Shown here one piece after another: positions 1 to 5,879 of a DNA stretch of 17,041 nucleotides (its first letter is position 1; every line of letters begins with the position of its first letter). The notes under the pieces are model-generated. The model saw only the letters and a list, made by a program, of their open reading frames with translations, was not told the DNA's origin and made no database searches. The position numbers were made by a program, and so were the translations under genes. The stretch covers positions 1 through 17,041 of the forward strand of contig CALWSX010000172.1 of the NCBI GenBank assembly GCA_944384285.1, given 5' to 3'. The DNA comes from an uncultured Lachnospiraceae bacterium. GTDB lineage: Bacteria; Bacillota; Clostridia; Lachnospirales; Anaerotignaceae.

Positions 1-17
1 GCAGCCTATGGCTGCCC
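1..17 (-). terminator. Probable ssrA terminator hairpin, cut by the window edge
   Basis: The arms GCAGCC and GGCTGC pair around a 3-base loop, just downstream of the tmRNA 3' end on the minus strand. The expected U-tract would lie beyond position 1, so only the hairpin can be seen. Confidence 0.55.
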
Positions 18-24
18 AAAAAAA

Positions 25-386
25 TGGAGATGAGGAGAATCGAACTCCTGTCCGAAAACCCATCCGCAAAGACTTCTCCCATAACAGTCATTCTTTTAGA
101 AATTCCCCGTCCAAAACGCCGAATGACAGGCTTTTCTTTCAGGTAGCTTCATATATTTTCCTACGCCTCAAAGCTTTGACATAAGAGTTTATCACCGAGT
201 CGGCGCCAAGGTCTTAGCTGGTGATCACGCCAAGCTTGACGAGCTGCCTAAATTAGGCTGCTAATAAAGTATAATCTTTGTCGTTTATTTTTAAAAGTAA
301 ATGGGTTTTTTAACGTGGCCAACCCAAATAAGCCCACGTATGGCTATCTCTGTTTTCAAGACTCCCGTCGAAACCATTACATCCCC
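25..386 (-). ncRNA. ssrA: tmRNA (transfer-messenger RNA)
   Basis: This RNA rescues stalled ribosomes together with SmpB and tags the nascent chain for proteolysis. Seen on the minus strand: the 5' end GGGGATG (386-380) pairs with the 3' CATCTCC (32-26) as an acceptor stem with one G-U pair, followed by discriminator A at 25. The 3' CCA is not encoded and must be added. A T-arm with loop TTCGATT follows stem AGGAG/CTCCT. Pseudoknot 1 is visible as CGTGG/CCACG interleaved with GGGTT/AACCC. The tag frame runs 288-253 and ends in TAA: Ile-Asn-Asp-Lys-Asp-Tyr-Thr-Leu-Leu-Ala-Ala. The stop sits inside a GCCTAA/TTAGGC hairpin. The resume codon ATA was chosen because U at -5 and A at -4 fit the known pattern and because the next codons align with the common AANDENYALAA tag. 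It lies directly downstream of smpB. The type is certain; exact ends are good to a base or two. Confidence 0.96.
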
Positions 387-401
387 GTAAAGAATATTTA
401 G

Positions 402-407
402 ATTATA
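402..407 (-). promoter_or_regulatory. Probable ssrA -10 element
   Basis: A perfect TATAAT on the minus strand lies 15 bases before the mature tmRNA 5' end. The -35 is weak (TTTAAA at a 16-base spacing). No terminator separates smpB (stop at 463) from ssrA, so read-through from smpB is also possible. RNase P would process the 5' end. Confidence 0.55.
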
Positions 408-462
408 ACACAAATCCCGAATTTTTAAATTAAATGGATATTAAGTTTACATTTCTTTTTGA

Positions 463-936
463 TTACAAAGTAAGATTACGTACTTTAAAATCTTTTTCAG
501 CTTCACGTCTTTGGTCTTTTTTAGCAATATCCTGACGTTTATCATAAAGTTTTTTACCTCTTGCTATAGCAATATCTATTTTTACAAGAGAGTTATTAAG
601 ATAGACTTTTAAAGGCACTACAGTATATCCTGTTTTAGTTATGGCTGTAAAAATTTTGTTTATTTCTTTTTTATGAAGGAGTAAGCGACGTTTACGCAAA
701 GGGTCTTTATTAAAAATATTTCCCTGTTCATAAGGGCTTACGTGCATATTATATATAAATGCTTCGCCATTTTCAATTTTAATGTAGCTTTCTTTTAAGC
801 TGCATTTTCCAAGGCGCATTGATTTAACCTCCGTACCAACAAGCTCAATGCCTGCCTGAAAGGTTTCCTCCATAAAATAATCGTGGTATGCTTTTTTGTT
901 TTGAGCTATAAGCTTTTGTCCTATTTTTTTTGCCAT
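463..936 (-). CDS. smpB: SsrA-binding protein SmpB
   Basis: SmpB binds the tRNA-like domain of tmRNA and brings it to stalled ribosomes. The 157-residue protein has the family length and pattern: the N-terminal MAKK start, the beta-barrel core with LVGTEVKSMR and CSLKESYIKI, NMHVSPYEQGN, and the basic C-terminal tail GKKLYDKRQDIAKKDQRREAEKDF that enters the decoding centre. A longer reading frame opens at a TTG at 951, but the ribosome site GGAGGG (944-949) lies inside that extension, 7 bases before the ATG at 936, so 936 is the start. It has its own sigma-A promoter and is followed 76 bases later by ssrA, the usual smpB-ssrA pairing. Nothing is odd about the protein. Confidence 0.97.
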   Translation of the reverse strand: MAKKIGQKLIAQNKKAYHDYFMEETFQAGIELVGTEVKSMRLGKCSLKESYIKIENGEAFIYNMHVSPYEQGNIFNKDPLRKRRLLLHKKEINKIFTAITKTGYTVVPLKVYLNNSLVKIDIAIARGKKLYDKRQDIAKKDQRREAEKDFKVRNLTL

Positions 937-943
937 AAAAAAG

Positions 944-949
944 CCCTCC
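944..949 (-). promoter_or_regulatory. Ribosome binding site that fixes the smpB start
   Basis: GGAGGG on the minus strand lies 7 bases before the ATG at 936. It excludes the upstream in-frame TTG at 951, because it would sit inside that longer frame. Confidence 0.85.
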
Positions 950-987
950 AAAATCTCTTCACATAACTAATATCATGTGCACAGGTA

Positions 988-1016
988 ATTATATCATAGA
1001 GAAAATTTGTTTTCAA
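988..1016 (-). promoter_or_regulatory. Sigma-A promoter of smpB
   Basis: On the minus strand TTGAAA (1016-1011) is followed after 17 bases by a perfect TATAAT (993-988). Transcription would start near 981, giving a short leader of about 45 bases before smpB. Confidence 0.85.
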
Positions 1017-1121
1017 GTAAGTTTTTCGCGACACAATCTGATATATTAACCAAAAAAAATTTTTGGTCTTTGTTAACAAAAAAACTTAAAAATTGTGTGT
1101 AAAAACCCACTTGTCAACAGC

Positions 1122-1158
1122 AAAAAAGAGTTATCAACACAAAATGTGTGGATAACTC
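1122..1158 (-). terminator. Intrinsic terminator of the transporter / DUF1893-AKR unit
   Basis: On the minus strand the arm GAGTTATC (1158-1151) pairs perfectly with GATAACTC (1135-1128). After one mismatch five more pairs follow and a short A/T loop closes it. Six Ts (1127-1122) come next. It lies 113 bases past the stop of the fusion gene at 1272. The arms also contain DnaA-box-like sequences, treated under findings. Confidence 0.8.
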
Positions 1159-1271
1159 TCTTGTTATGTTAGTAAAACTTCAATTAATTTTATATTTAAT
1201 TGTTAATAATTTAAACAAACACTTTTTAAATATTACTATTCTGTATTTAATTTTAACCACAAAATTTTGTA

Positions 1272-2825
1272 TTATTTGCCAAGAGTTTTTGTAACTTCTG
1301 CAAGCATATCTCTTATTTTTATATTCTGTGGACAAGCCATTTCACATTTACCACACTTAATGCAATTATCTGCTTTTTCTTTATCTGTAAGATATGCACC
1401 ATAGTCAAATTTTGAAGTTTCAAGGTCATTAAACATACCATAAATATTATAAAGCTCGAAAATATAAGGAATATTTACTCCGGCAGGACATGGCATACAA
1501 TATTTACATCCTGTGCAGTTTACAAGTGTTTTCTTTAAGAAAACATCTTTTACATCTGAAATAACTTTTTTGTCGTTATCTGTAAGGATATTTTCTCCTG
1601 ATTTACAAGCTTCTTCGATATTGTCTTTGATATGATCCATATTACCCATACCACTTAATACAAGTTTAACTTCTGGGTAGTTCCAAAGGTACTGTAATGC
1701 CCAGCCTGCAGGACTTCTCTTAGTTTCTGCTTTATCAAATATGTCAAGAGCTTCTTTTGGAATATTATTAGTAAGTCCGCCACCTCTTAAAGGTTCCATA
1801 ATGATAACGCCTATACCTTTTTCACCGGCATATTTAAGGCCTTCTACACCTGCCTGGAAGTTTTCGTCCATATAGTTAAGCTGAATCTGGCAGAAATCCC
1901 AGTTATATGAGTCAATAATTTCTTTAAAAAGATCTAAATTGTCATGGAATGAAAAACCGATATTTTTAACTCTTCCGTCTGCAAGTGCTTTTTCAAAAAA
2001 GTCAAAAACATTGTGTTTTTTGTAGTTTTCCCAACGAGCTCTGTTTATTGCATGGATCATATAGTAATCAATATGGTCTGTGTTAAGTTTTTTAAGCTGT
2101 TTGTCTAAAAGCATATCCATATCTTCACGACTATGTACAAGCCATGAAGGAAGTTTTGTTGCAAGACTTACTTTTTCACGGTATCCGTCTGCAAGCGCTT
2201 TTGCAACAACAAGTTCACTGTTTTCTCCATGATAGTTATATGCTGTATCAATATAGTCAATTCCATTATCAATACCATAACGAATTTGTTTTATGGCTTC
2301 TTCCTCATTTATTTTAGAGTTATCCCCATCTAATACAGGAAGTCTCATACATCCAAACCCTAATACTGATACATCACCTTTTCCAAGTCTTCTGTGTTTC
2401 ATTTTAAGTCCTCCCTTTCTTAATTCCTCAACTTTTTTAACAAGTATTTCATGTGCCAAAACATTATCCCATGTGTTTAAAACTGCTTTTTCCATAGGAC
2501 AAATATCTGTACCTGTTCTGTTAATAACGTTTTCACAAACTTCTTCATATTCGTAATTTATACCATAGCGGTCAAAAACTTCTTTTGCCGGTTTACTTAT
2601 TACAAGAGTATATACAAAAGCCGGTTTATAAAGAGAAATAATCAAAGCTGCTGCTTTTCCAATTATTTTATCCGCCATTACACAGTCATCAAAAAGGTTT
2701 TCCTTCTCAAATTCAAAAAGTGGTGCAATTCCTCTTTTTACAGATTTATGAAGTTTGCCATCTTTATATAAAACACATGTAAGGTTTTCTGATTTTAATA
2801 TTTCATAAAGTTCGTTTTTATTCAT
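1272..2825 (-). CDS. DUF1893 domain fused to [4Fe-4S] aldo/keto reductase
   Basis: The 517-residue protein has two parts. Residues 1 to about 135 match the DUF1893 family (function unknown), with CVLYKDGKL, MADKIIGKAAALI and CPMEKAVL as landmarks. Residues 142-517 are an aldo/keto reductase of the ferredoxin-bearing type. The catalytic tetrad is visible as D193, Y198 (DTAYNY), K224 (ATK) and H258 (MIH). The C-terminus has two Fe-S motifs: C437, C440, C443, C446 and C488, C491, C494, C498, the latter in CxxCxxCxxxCP form. It is likely a cytoplasmic oxidoreductase linking NAD(P)H or ferredoxin to an unknown carbonyl substrate. The start at 2825 has AAGGAG 6 bases upstream. It follows the transporter gene by 25 bases and is probably co-transcribed. 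The oddity is a strong internal ribosome site and ATG exactly at the junction (ATG at 2402, giving a 376-residue reductase, the usual free length). The AKR part is sure; the substrate is not known. Confidence 0.9.
   Translation of the reverse strand: MNKNELYEILKSENLTCVLYKDGKLHKSVKRGIAPLFEFEKENLFDDCVMADKIIGKAAALIISLYKPAFVYTLVISKPAKEVFDRYGINYEYEEVCENVINRTGTDICPMEKAVLNTWDNVLAHEILVKKVEELRKGGLKMKHRRLGKGDVSVLGFGCMRLPVLDGDNSKINEEEAIKQIRYGIDNGIDYIDTAYNYHGENSELVVAKALADGYREKVSLATKLPSWLVHSREDMDMLLDKQLKKLNTDHIDYYMIHAINRARWENYKKHNVFDFFEKALADGRVKNIGFSFHDNLDLFKEIIDSYNWDFCQIQLNYMDENFQAGVEGLKYAGEKGIGVIIMEPLRGGGLTNNIPKEALDIFDKAETKRSPAGWALQYLWNYPEVKLVLSGMGNMDHIKDNIEEACKSGENILTDNDKKVISDVKDVFLKKTLVNCTGCKYCMPCPAGVNIPYIFELYNIYGMFNDLETSKFDYGAYLTDKEKADNCIKCGKCEMACPQNIKIRDMLAEVTKTLGK
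2410..2415 (-). promoter_or_regulatory. Internal ribosome binding site at the DUF1893/AKR junction
   Basis: GGGAGG on the minus strand is 7 bases before an in-frame ATG (2402-2400) that begins MKHRRLG, the natural N-terminus of an aldo/keto reductase. Spacing and strength equal those of true starts in this window. This suggests a second translation start making the reductase alone. Confidence 0.6.
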
Positions 2826-2850
2826 TTTTTTCTCCTTAAATAAAAATATA

Positions 2851-3381
2851 TCATACGGATCGTTTAAGATATTTAATTAAAATAGGAAGTACAATAAGCT
2901 GAGCTATAATTCCCGGTATACCAATAATTATAGCGGCATAAAAAACTTCCATATTAACTTTTGTAATTTTAAGAAGATATGTAAATAATAATACTGCTAA
3001 GGCATAAGCAATTCTTCCGCCTACCTGAGTAACAAAAACAGCTAAAAATGTGTTTTTTATTCTGTTTGTAACAAATCCTGCTACAAAACCATAAGCTGCA
3101 AGCTCAACCATCATAATAGGAAGAAGTGGAAGCGCAGGCATTTGGAAAAAAAGACATGATAATAACGGAGTTATAACACCGATTATAAGTCCCGGACCGC
3201 TGCCAAGCAAAAATCCTCCCAAAAATACAGGTATATGCATAGGTAAAAGTACCTTACCCGTATTACCTATCGGGAGAAAATGAAAAGCTTGAGGAAGTAC
3301 AATTCCTATGGCTATTAAAAAAGCTGTAAATACAGTCTTTTTAGCCTGTGAAAGTACCATTTTTGTTTCGTTGTTGTACAT
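2851..3381 (-). CDS. Predicted ECF transporter S component (substrate-binding membrane subunit)
   Basis: The 176-residue protein is very hydrophobic, with about five or six membrane segments and a basic C-terminus (KYLKRSV). The stretch LLPMHIPVFLGGFLLGSGPGL followed by GVITPLLS resembles S components of energy-coupling factor vitamin importers, in which a conserved MHIPV-like motif precedes small-residue helices for contact with EcfT. S components capture a vitamin or precursor and share the EcfA/EcfT module, which is not in this window. The substrate cannot be told from sequence; the neighbour (an oxidoreductase with DUF1893) gives no clear hint. The start ATG at 3381 has AAGGTGA upstream with good spacing. 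The leader from the predicted promoter is only about 30 bases, too short for a vitamin riboswitch. Family call likely, substrate unknown. Confidence 0.75.
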   Translation of the reverse strand: MYNNETKMVLSQAKKTVFTAFLIAIGIVLPQAFHFLPIGNTGKVLLPMHIPVFLGGFLLGSGPGLIIGVITPLLSCLFFQMPALPLLPIMMVELAAYGFVAGFVTNRIKNTFLAVFVTQVGGRIAYALAVLLFTYLLKITKVNMEVFYAAIIIGIPGIIAQLIVLPILIKYLKRSV

Positions 3382-3418
3382 AAATAATCACCTTCTCTTC
3401 AATAGTTATCCATTATGT

Positions 3419-3447
3419 ATAATACATTAAAATTTTGATTAAAACAA
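3419..3447 (-). promoter_or_regulatory. Promoter of the ECF S component / AKR unit
   Basis: On the minus strand TTGTTT (3447-3442) precedes TATTAT (3424-3419) by 17 bases. Start of transcription would fall near 3412, about 30 bases before the ATG at 3381. Confidence 0.6.
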
Positions 3448-3498
3448 CCAATAATTTGAATTTATATAAAATTAAGCCTGTATGCTTATTTAAATATG

Positions 3499-3507
3499 TG
3501 ATATAAT
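3499..3507 (+). promoter_or_regulatory. Extended -10 promoter of the alpha/beta hydrolase gene
   Basis: TGATATAAT is an extended -10 (TGn plus a perfect TATAAT). No good -35 lies at the right spacing, which is common for extended -10 promoters. It is about 50 bases before the GTG start at 3560 and diverges from the promoter at 3419-3447. Confidence 0.55.
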
Positions 3508-3559
3508 ATTTATAATAAAATAAATTAAAATATTAAAATAAAATTAGGAGGCAGTTAAA

Positions 3560-4504
3560 GTGAAAAAAATAGTTAAAAAAGCAGTTTTTTTAGGCGCATC
3601 TTTAGTTTCTGCGGCAGCATATATAAACAAATCTATATTTGACAAAGCCTCAAAAAATTTAAATATTGATGAAAACAGACTTATGTACGACAGTCTTTTA
3701 GGAAAAGCAAGTTACATTGAAAAAGGTAATGGTAACCCAATTTTACTTATCCACAATACAAACATTGGCGGAAGCCTTAAAGAATATAAAAGAAATATAG
3801 ATGAACTTTCAAAAAACTTTAAAGTTTACGCTCTTGACCTTCCGGGCTTTGGTTTTTCCGAAAAACAAAATATATCCTATACCGCTTTCCCTTTTGCCGC
3901 TTTTATAAACTCATTTATAAAAGATGTGATAAAAGAACCTGTAAACATTATAGCAAGCGGTGGAGCATGCGTATTTTGTGCATCAGCTTTTGTGGCTTCT
4001 CCTTCTAACTTTTTAAAAGCTATGTTTATATGTCCTACAGGTATATTTGAAGAAGATCTTCCTACTAATTCAGATACTTCTTTTAAAAATATGCTTGAAC
4101 TTCCTGTTTTAGGAACATCTTGCTACACATATTTTTCATCAAAAAGAAATCTTAAAAAATATTTATTAAATACTGCTCTTTTTTCAAAAGAAAATTATTC
4201 AAAAGAGCTTCTTAACGATTTATATGAATCTGCTCATAACGGCGGAACTGTATCACGTTTTTCATTTGCATCGGAAAAGTCAAAATTTATGGCTCTTAAT
4301 ATCTTAACTTTGCTTGAAGAAACTGATATACCTTTATATATGGTTTGGGGTATGGACAGCGAGATAAATCCACCTACAAACATTTCGTTTTTCAAAAACC
4401 ATGTTAAAAATGCAAAATATGCTGTTTTTGAAAATGCAAAAATTTTGCCTCATTATGAAAAGGCTGATAAATTTAATGTTATTGCTAAAGAATTTTTTGA
4501 ATAA
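3560..4504 (+). CDS. Alpha/beta hydrolase, probably membrane-anchored or exported
   Basis: The 314-residue protein opens with KK-rich residues and a hydrophobic segment (about 8-21), which suggests a signal anchor or signal peptide. It then shows the alpha/beta hydrolase pattern: PILLIHNTNIGG (strand and oxyanion loop), VYALDLPGFGFSE, nucleophile elbow IASGG with S133, MVWGMDSEINPP with D266 as likely acid, and LPHYEK with H298. The triad S133-D266-H298 therefore looks intact. The elbow has Ile rather than Gly at the -2 position, so it departs from the usual GxSxG. The substrate is unknown; esterase, lipase or a non-hydrolytic relative are all possible. The start is GTG at 3560, with AGGAGG (3546-3551) 8 bases upstream. 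It stands alone, with its own promoter and terminator, divergent from the transporter gene. Confidence 0.85.
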   Translation: MKKIVKKAVFLGASLVSAAAYINKSIFDKASKNLNIDENRLMYDSLLGKASYIEKGNGNPILLIHNTNIGGSLKEYKRNIDELSKNFKVYALDLPGFGFSEKQNISYTAFPFAAFINSFIKDVIKEPVNIIASGGACVFCASAFVASPSNFLKAMFICPTGIFEEDLPTNSDTSFKNMLELPVLGTSCYTYFSSKRNLKKYLLNTALFSKENYSKELLNDLYESAHNGGTVSRFSFASEKSKFMALNILTLLEETDIPLYMVWGMDSEINPPTNISFFKNHVKNAKYAVFENAKILPHYEKADKFNVIAKEFFE

Positions 4505-4541
4505 TAAAATTTTAATTATAAAAAAATATACAAAAATTATT

Positions 4542-4576
4542 ACGGTGAAATGCTAAATTGCATTCACCGTTTTTTT
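4542..4576 (+). terminator. Terminator of the alpha/beta hydrolase gene
   Basis: ACGGTGAA (4542 on) pairs with TTCACCGT; three more pairs form beyond a one-base bulge. A run of seven Ts ends at 4576. Confidence 0.88.
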
Positions 4577-4632
4577 ATTATCATCAACTTTTTGTTTAAA
4601 TACTTATAACCTTTTATTGATACCATGTTAAA

Positions 4633-4648
4633 TATAATTCAAATTATA
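4633..4648. promoter_or_regulatory. Candidate operator: TATAATT inverted repeat upstream of the redox unit
   Basis: TATAATT, 2 spacer bases and AATTATA form a perfect 7-base inverted repeat, which extends imperfectly with TTAAA/TTTAA at the flanks. It lies about 100 bases before the first C_GCAxxG gene and overlaps possible -10 elements on both strands. The arms recall PerR/Fur-type boxes, but the spacing is wrong for the known PerR box. AT-rich chance palindromes are common, so this is a candidate only. Confidence 0.3.
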
Positions 4649-4750
4649 ATTTAATTACAAAAAACGACAGACAAATGACTTAAAGATATTACATAAAACT
4701 ATTTAAACACCAACAAAAACAATAAAATTTAAAGAAAGGAAGTAAAGATT

Positions 4751-5293
4751 ATGAAAATTTCTGAAGAACAAAAAGAACTTGCGGTAAAACTTGCAAGAGA
4801 AAATCAAATGGAACATGGTATGAGCTGTTCCGAATCAGTTTTCAACGCATTAATCAGAAGTGGAATTCTCGACTTACCTGAAGATTACACAAGAATTGCT
4901 ACAGGTTTATCCGGAGGAGTTGCCGCATCAGGAAATACTTGTGGTGCAATTTATGGTGGCCTTATGGCATTAGGTTGGGTTTATGGTAGAAAAAATCCTT
5001 TTGAAGCTCCTAAATCTCCAGATCCATCAAAACAGCAAGAATTTGAAAAAGATTACAGATTTAATATGCTTAGAAGATTTAACTGTTTTGTACACGATGT
5101 AGAAGAACAGGTAGGAACAACAAAGTGTTGGGATATCGTAAAAGGCGGCGGCGGTTATTTTGATGACAAACGTGTTATGAAATGCCCTGATATTATTGTG
5201 GCAGCTACAAAAACAGTTCTCAAATATTTAGAAATGAGCGATGAAGAAAACCGTAACCTTGCATTTGGATACAATATTCTTGGCTTTAAATAG
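4751..5293 (+). CDS. C_GCAxxG_C_C family redox protein, first copy
   Basis: The 180-residue protein belongs to the putative redox-active family named for four conserved cysteines. These are C26 (MSCSESVF), C64 in the CGAxxG motif (NTCGAIYGG), C126 (TTKC) and C145 (MKCPD). An extra C112 lies in RRFNCF. Family members are usually about 140 residues; the extra length here is an insert near residues 80-105 and a C-terminal helix. The biochemical role of the family is not established; thiol/disulfide or metal-linked redox work is inferred from the cysteines. It heads a three-gene unit: a second copy starts 12 bases after its stop, then a CoA-disulfide reductase-like flavoprotein. The ATG has AAAGGAAG 9 bases upstream. 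Its glycine-rich stretch GLSGGVAASGNTCG is typical. Confidence 0.88.
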   Translation: MKISEEQKELAVKLARENQMEHGMSCSESVFNALIRSGILDLPEDYTRIATGLSGGVAASGNTCGAIYGGLMALGWVYGRKNPFEAPKSPDPSKQQEFEKDYRFNMLRRFNCFVHDVEEQVGTTKCWDIVKGGGGYFDDKRVMKCPDIIVAATKTVLKYLEMSDEENRNLAFGYNILGFK

Positions 5294-5305
5294 GAGGTTT
5301 TAAAA

Positions 5306-5860
5306 ATGAAAATTTCAGAAGATAAAAAAGCTTTAGCAAGACAATTTGTTGATGAAAATATTAAAGCCGGATTAAATTGTTCGGAAACAGTATTTAATGC
5401 TTTAATAAGATCAGGAATTGTTGATCTTCCTCATGAAGCAACAGCTTTAGCGTCTGGTGTAAACGGCGGTGCCGGTGGTACAGGATATACATGTGGTGCA
5501 TTAACAGGAGCTGTTATGGGGCTTGGCGCAATTTATGGAAGAAGAGATCCTATTTCAGATAAAGCAAAAATGTTAAAAGATCCAGGCAAAAAAAGTGAAG
5601 TTAAAGACCCTAAAGATGACTACAGATATTATATGATGCGCAGATTTAATAACGTTGTAGGTGATTTTCAAAAAGAAATGGGAACTACCCAGTGTCAGGA
5701 TATTATAGACAGAAATAATGGATATTGGAACGATGAACGACAAAAAGAATGTGTTCATTGTATGAAAGCTGCAATGGAAATAGCTTTAAAATACATTGAA
5801 ATGGAACAGGAAGAAGCAAACAAATTACCTTACGCTGTAAATATTTTTGATTGGGAATAA
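5306..5860 (+). CDS. C_GCAxxG_C_C family redox protein, second copy
   Basis: This 184-residue paralogue of the preceding gene keeps the four family cysteines: C25 (LNCSETVF), C63 (TCGALTGA), C130 (TTQC) and C149 (KECVHC). It adds C152 to make a CVHC pair but lacks the extra mid-protein cysteine of copy one. Both copies share the start MKISE, the NALIRSGI block and the DYR-x(3)-MRRFN segment, so they look like a tandem duplication that has diverged a good deal. AGGAGG (5292-5297) overlaps the stop of the upstream gene and lies 8 bases before this ATG, so translation is probably coupled. The reductase gene follows after 19 bases. The role is inferred as for copy one. Confidence 0.88.
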   Translation: MKISEDKKALARQFVDENIKAGLNCSETVFNALIRSGIVDLPHEATALASGVNGGAGGTGYTCGALTGAVMGLGAIYGRRDPISDKAKMLKDPGKKSEVKDPKDDYRYYMMRRFNNVVGDFQKEMGTTQCQDIIDRNNGYWNDERQKECVHCMKAAMEIALKYIEMEQEEANKLPYAVNIFDWE

Positions 5861-5879
5861 ACTAAAAGGAGAATCCAAA

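Larger units (their letters stand above)
952..1271. other. Intergenic region between smpB and the AKR fusion gene
   Basis: This 320-base gap holds the smpB promoter, the terminator of the upstream unit, and a near-palindrome of an A-run and T-run flanked by ACC/GGT (1049-1067). The rest (1159-1271) is AT-rich with nothing I can identify. I see no small gene here. Confidence 0.6.

Noticed and set aside
1111..1155. DnaA boxes suggesting a chromosomal origin
   Set aside because: No dnaA, dnaN, rpmH or other origin genes are near, and the best pair forms the arms of a terminator. I keep it only as a possible DnaA cluster, not as oriC.
2293..2556. 87-residue plus-strand reading frame
   Set aside because: It lies wholly opposite the DUF1893-AKR gene, has a Ser/Pro/Phe-rich composition typical of an antisense shadow, and no ribosome site.
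3382..3418. Vitamin riboswitch before the ECF S component
   Set aside because: The predicted leader is only about 30 bases and shows no stem structure.
4633..4648. PerR box
   Set aside because: The arms look similar, but the TATAAT and ATTATA halves are 4 bases apart rather than 1, so it is not called as PerR.
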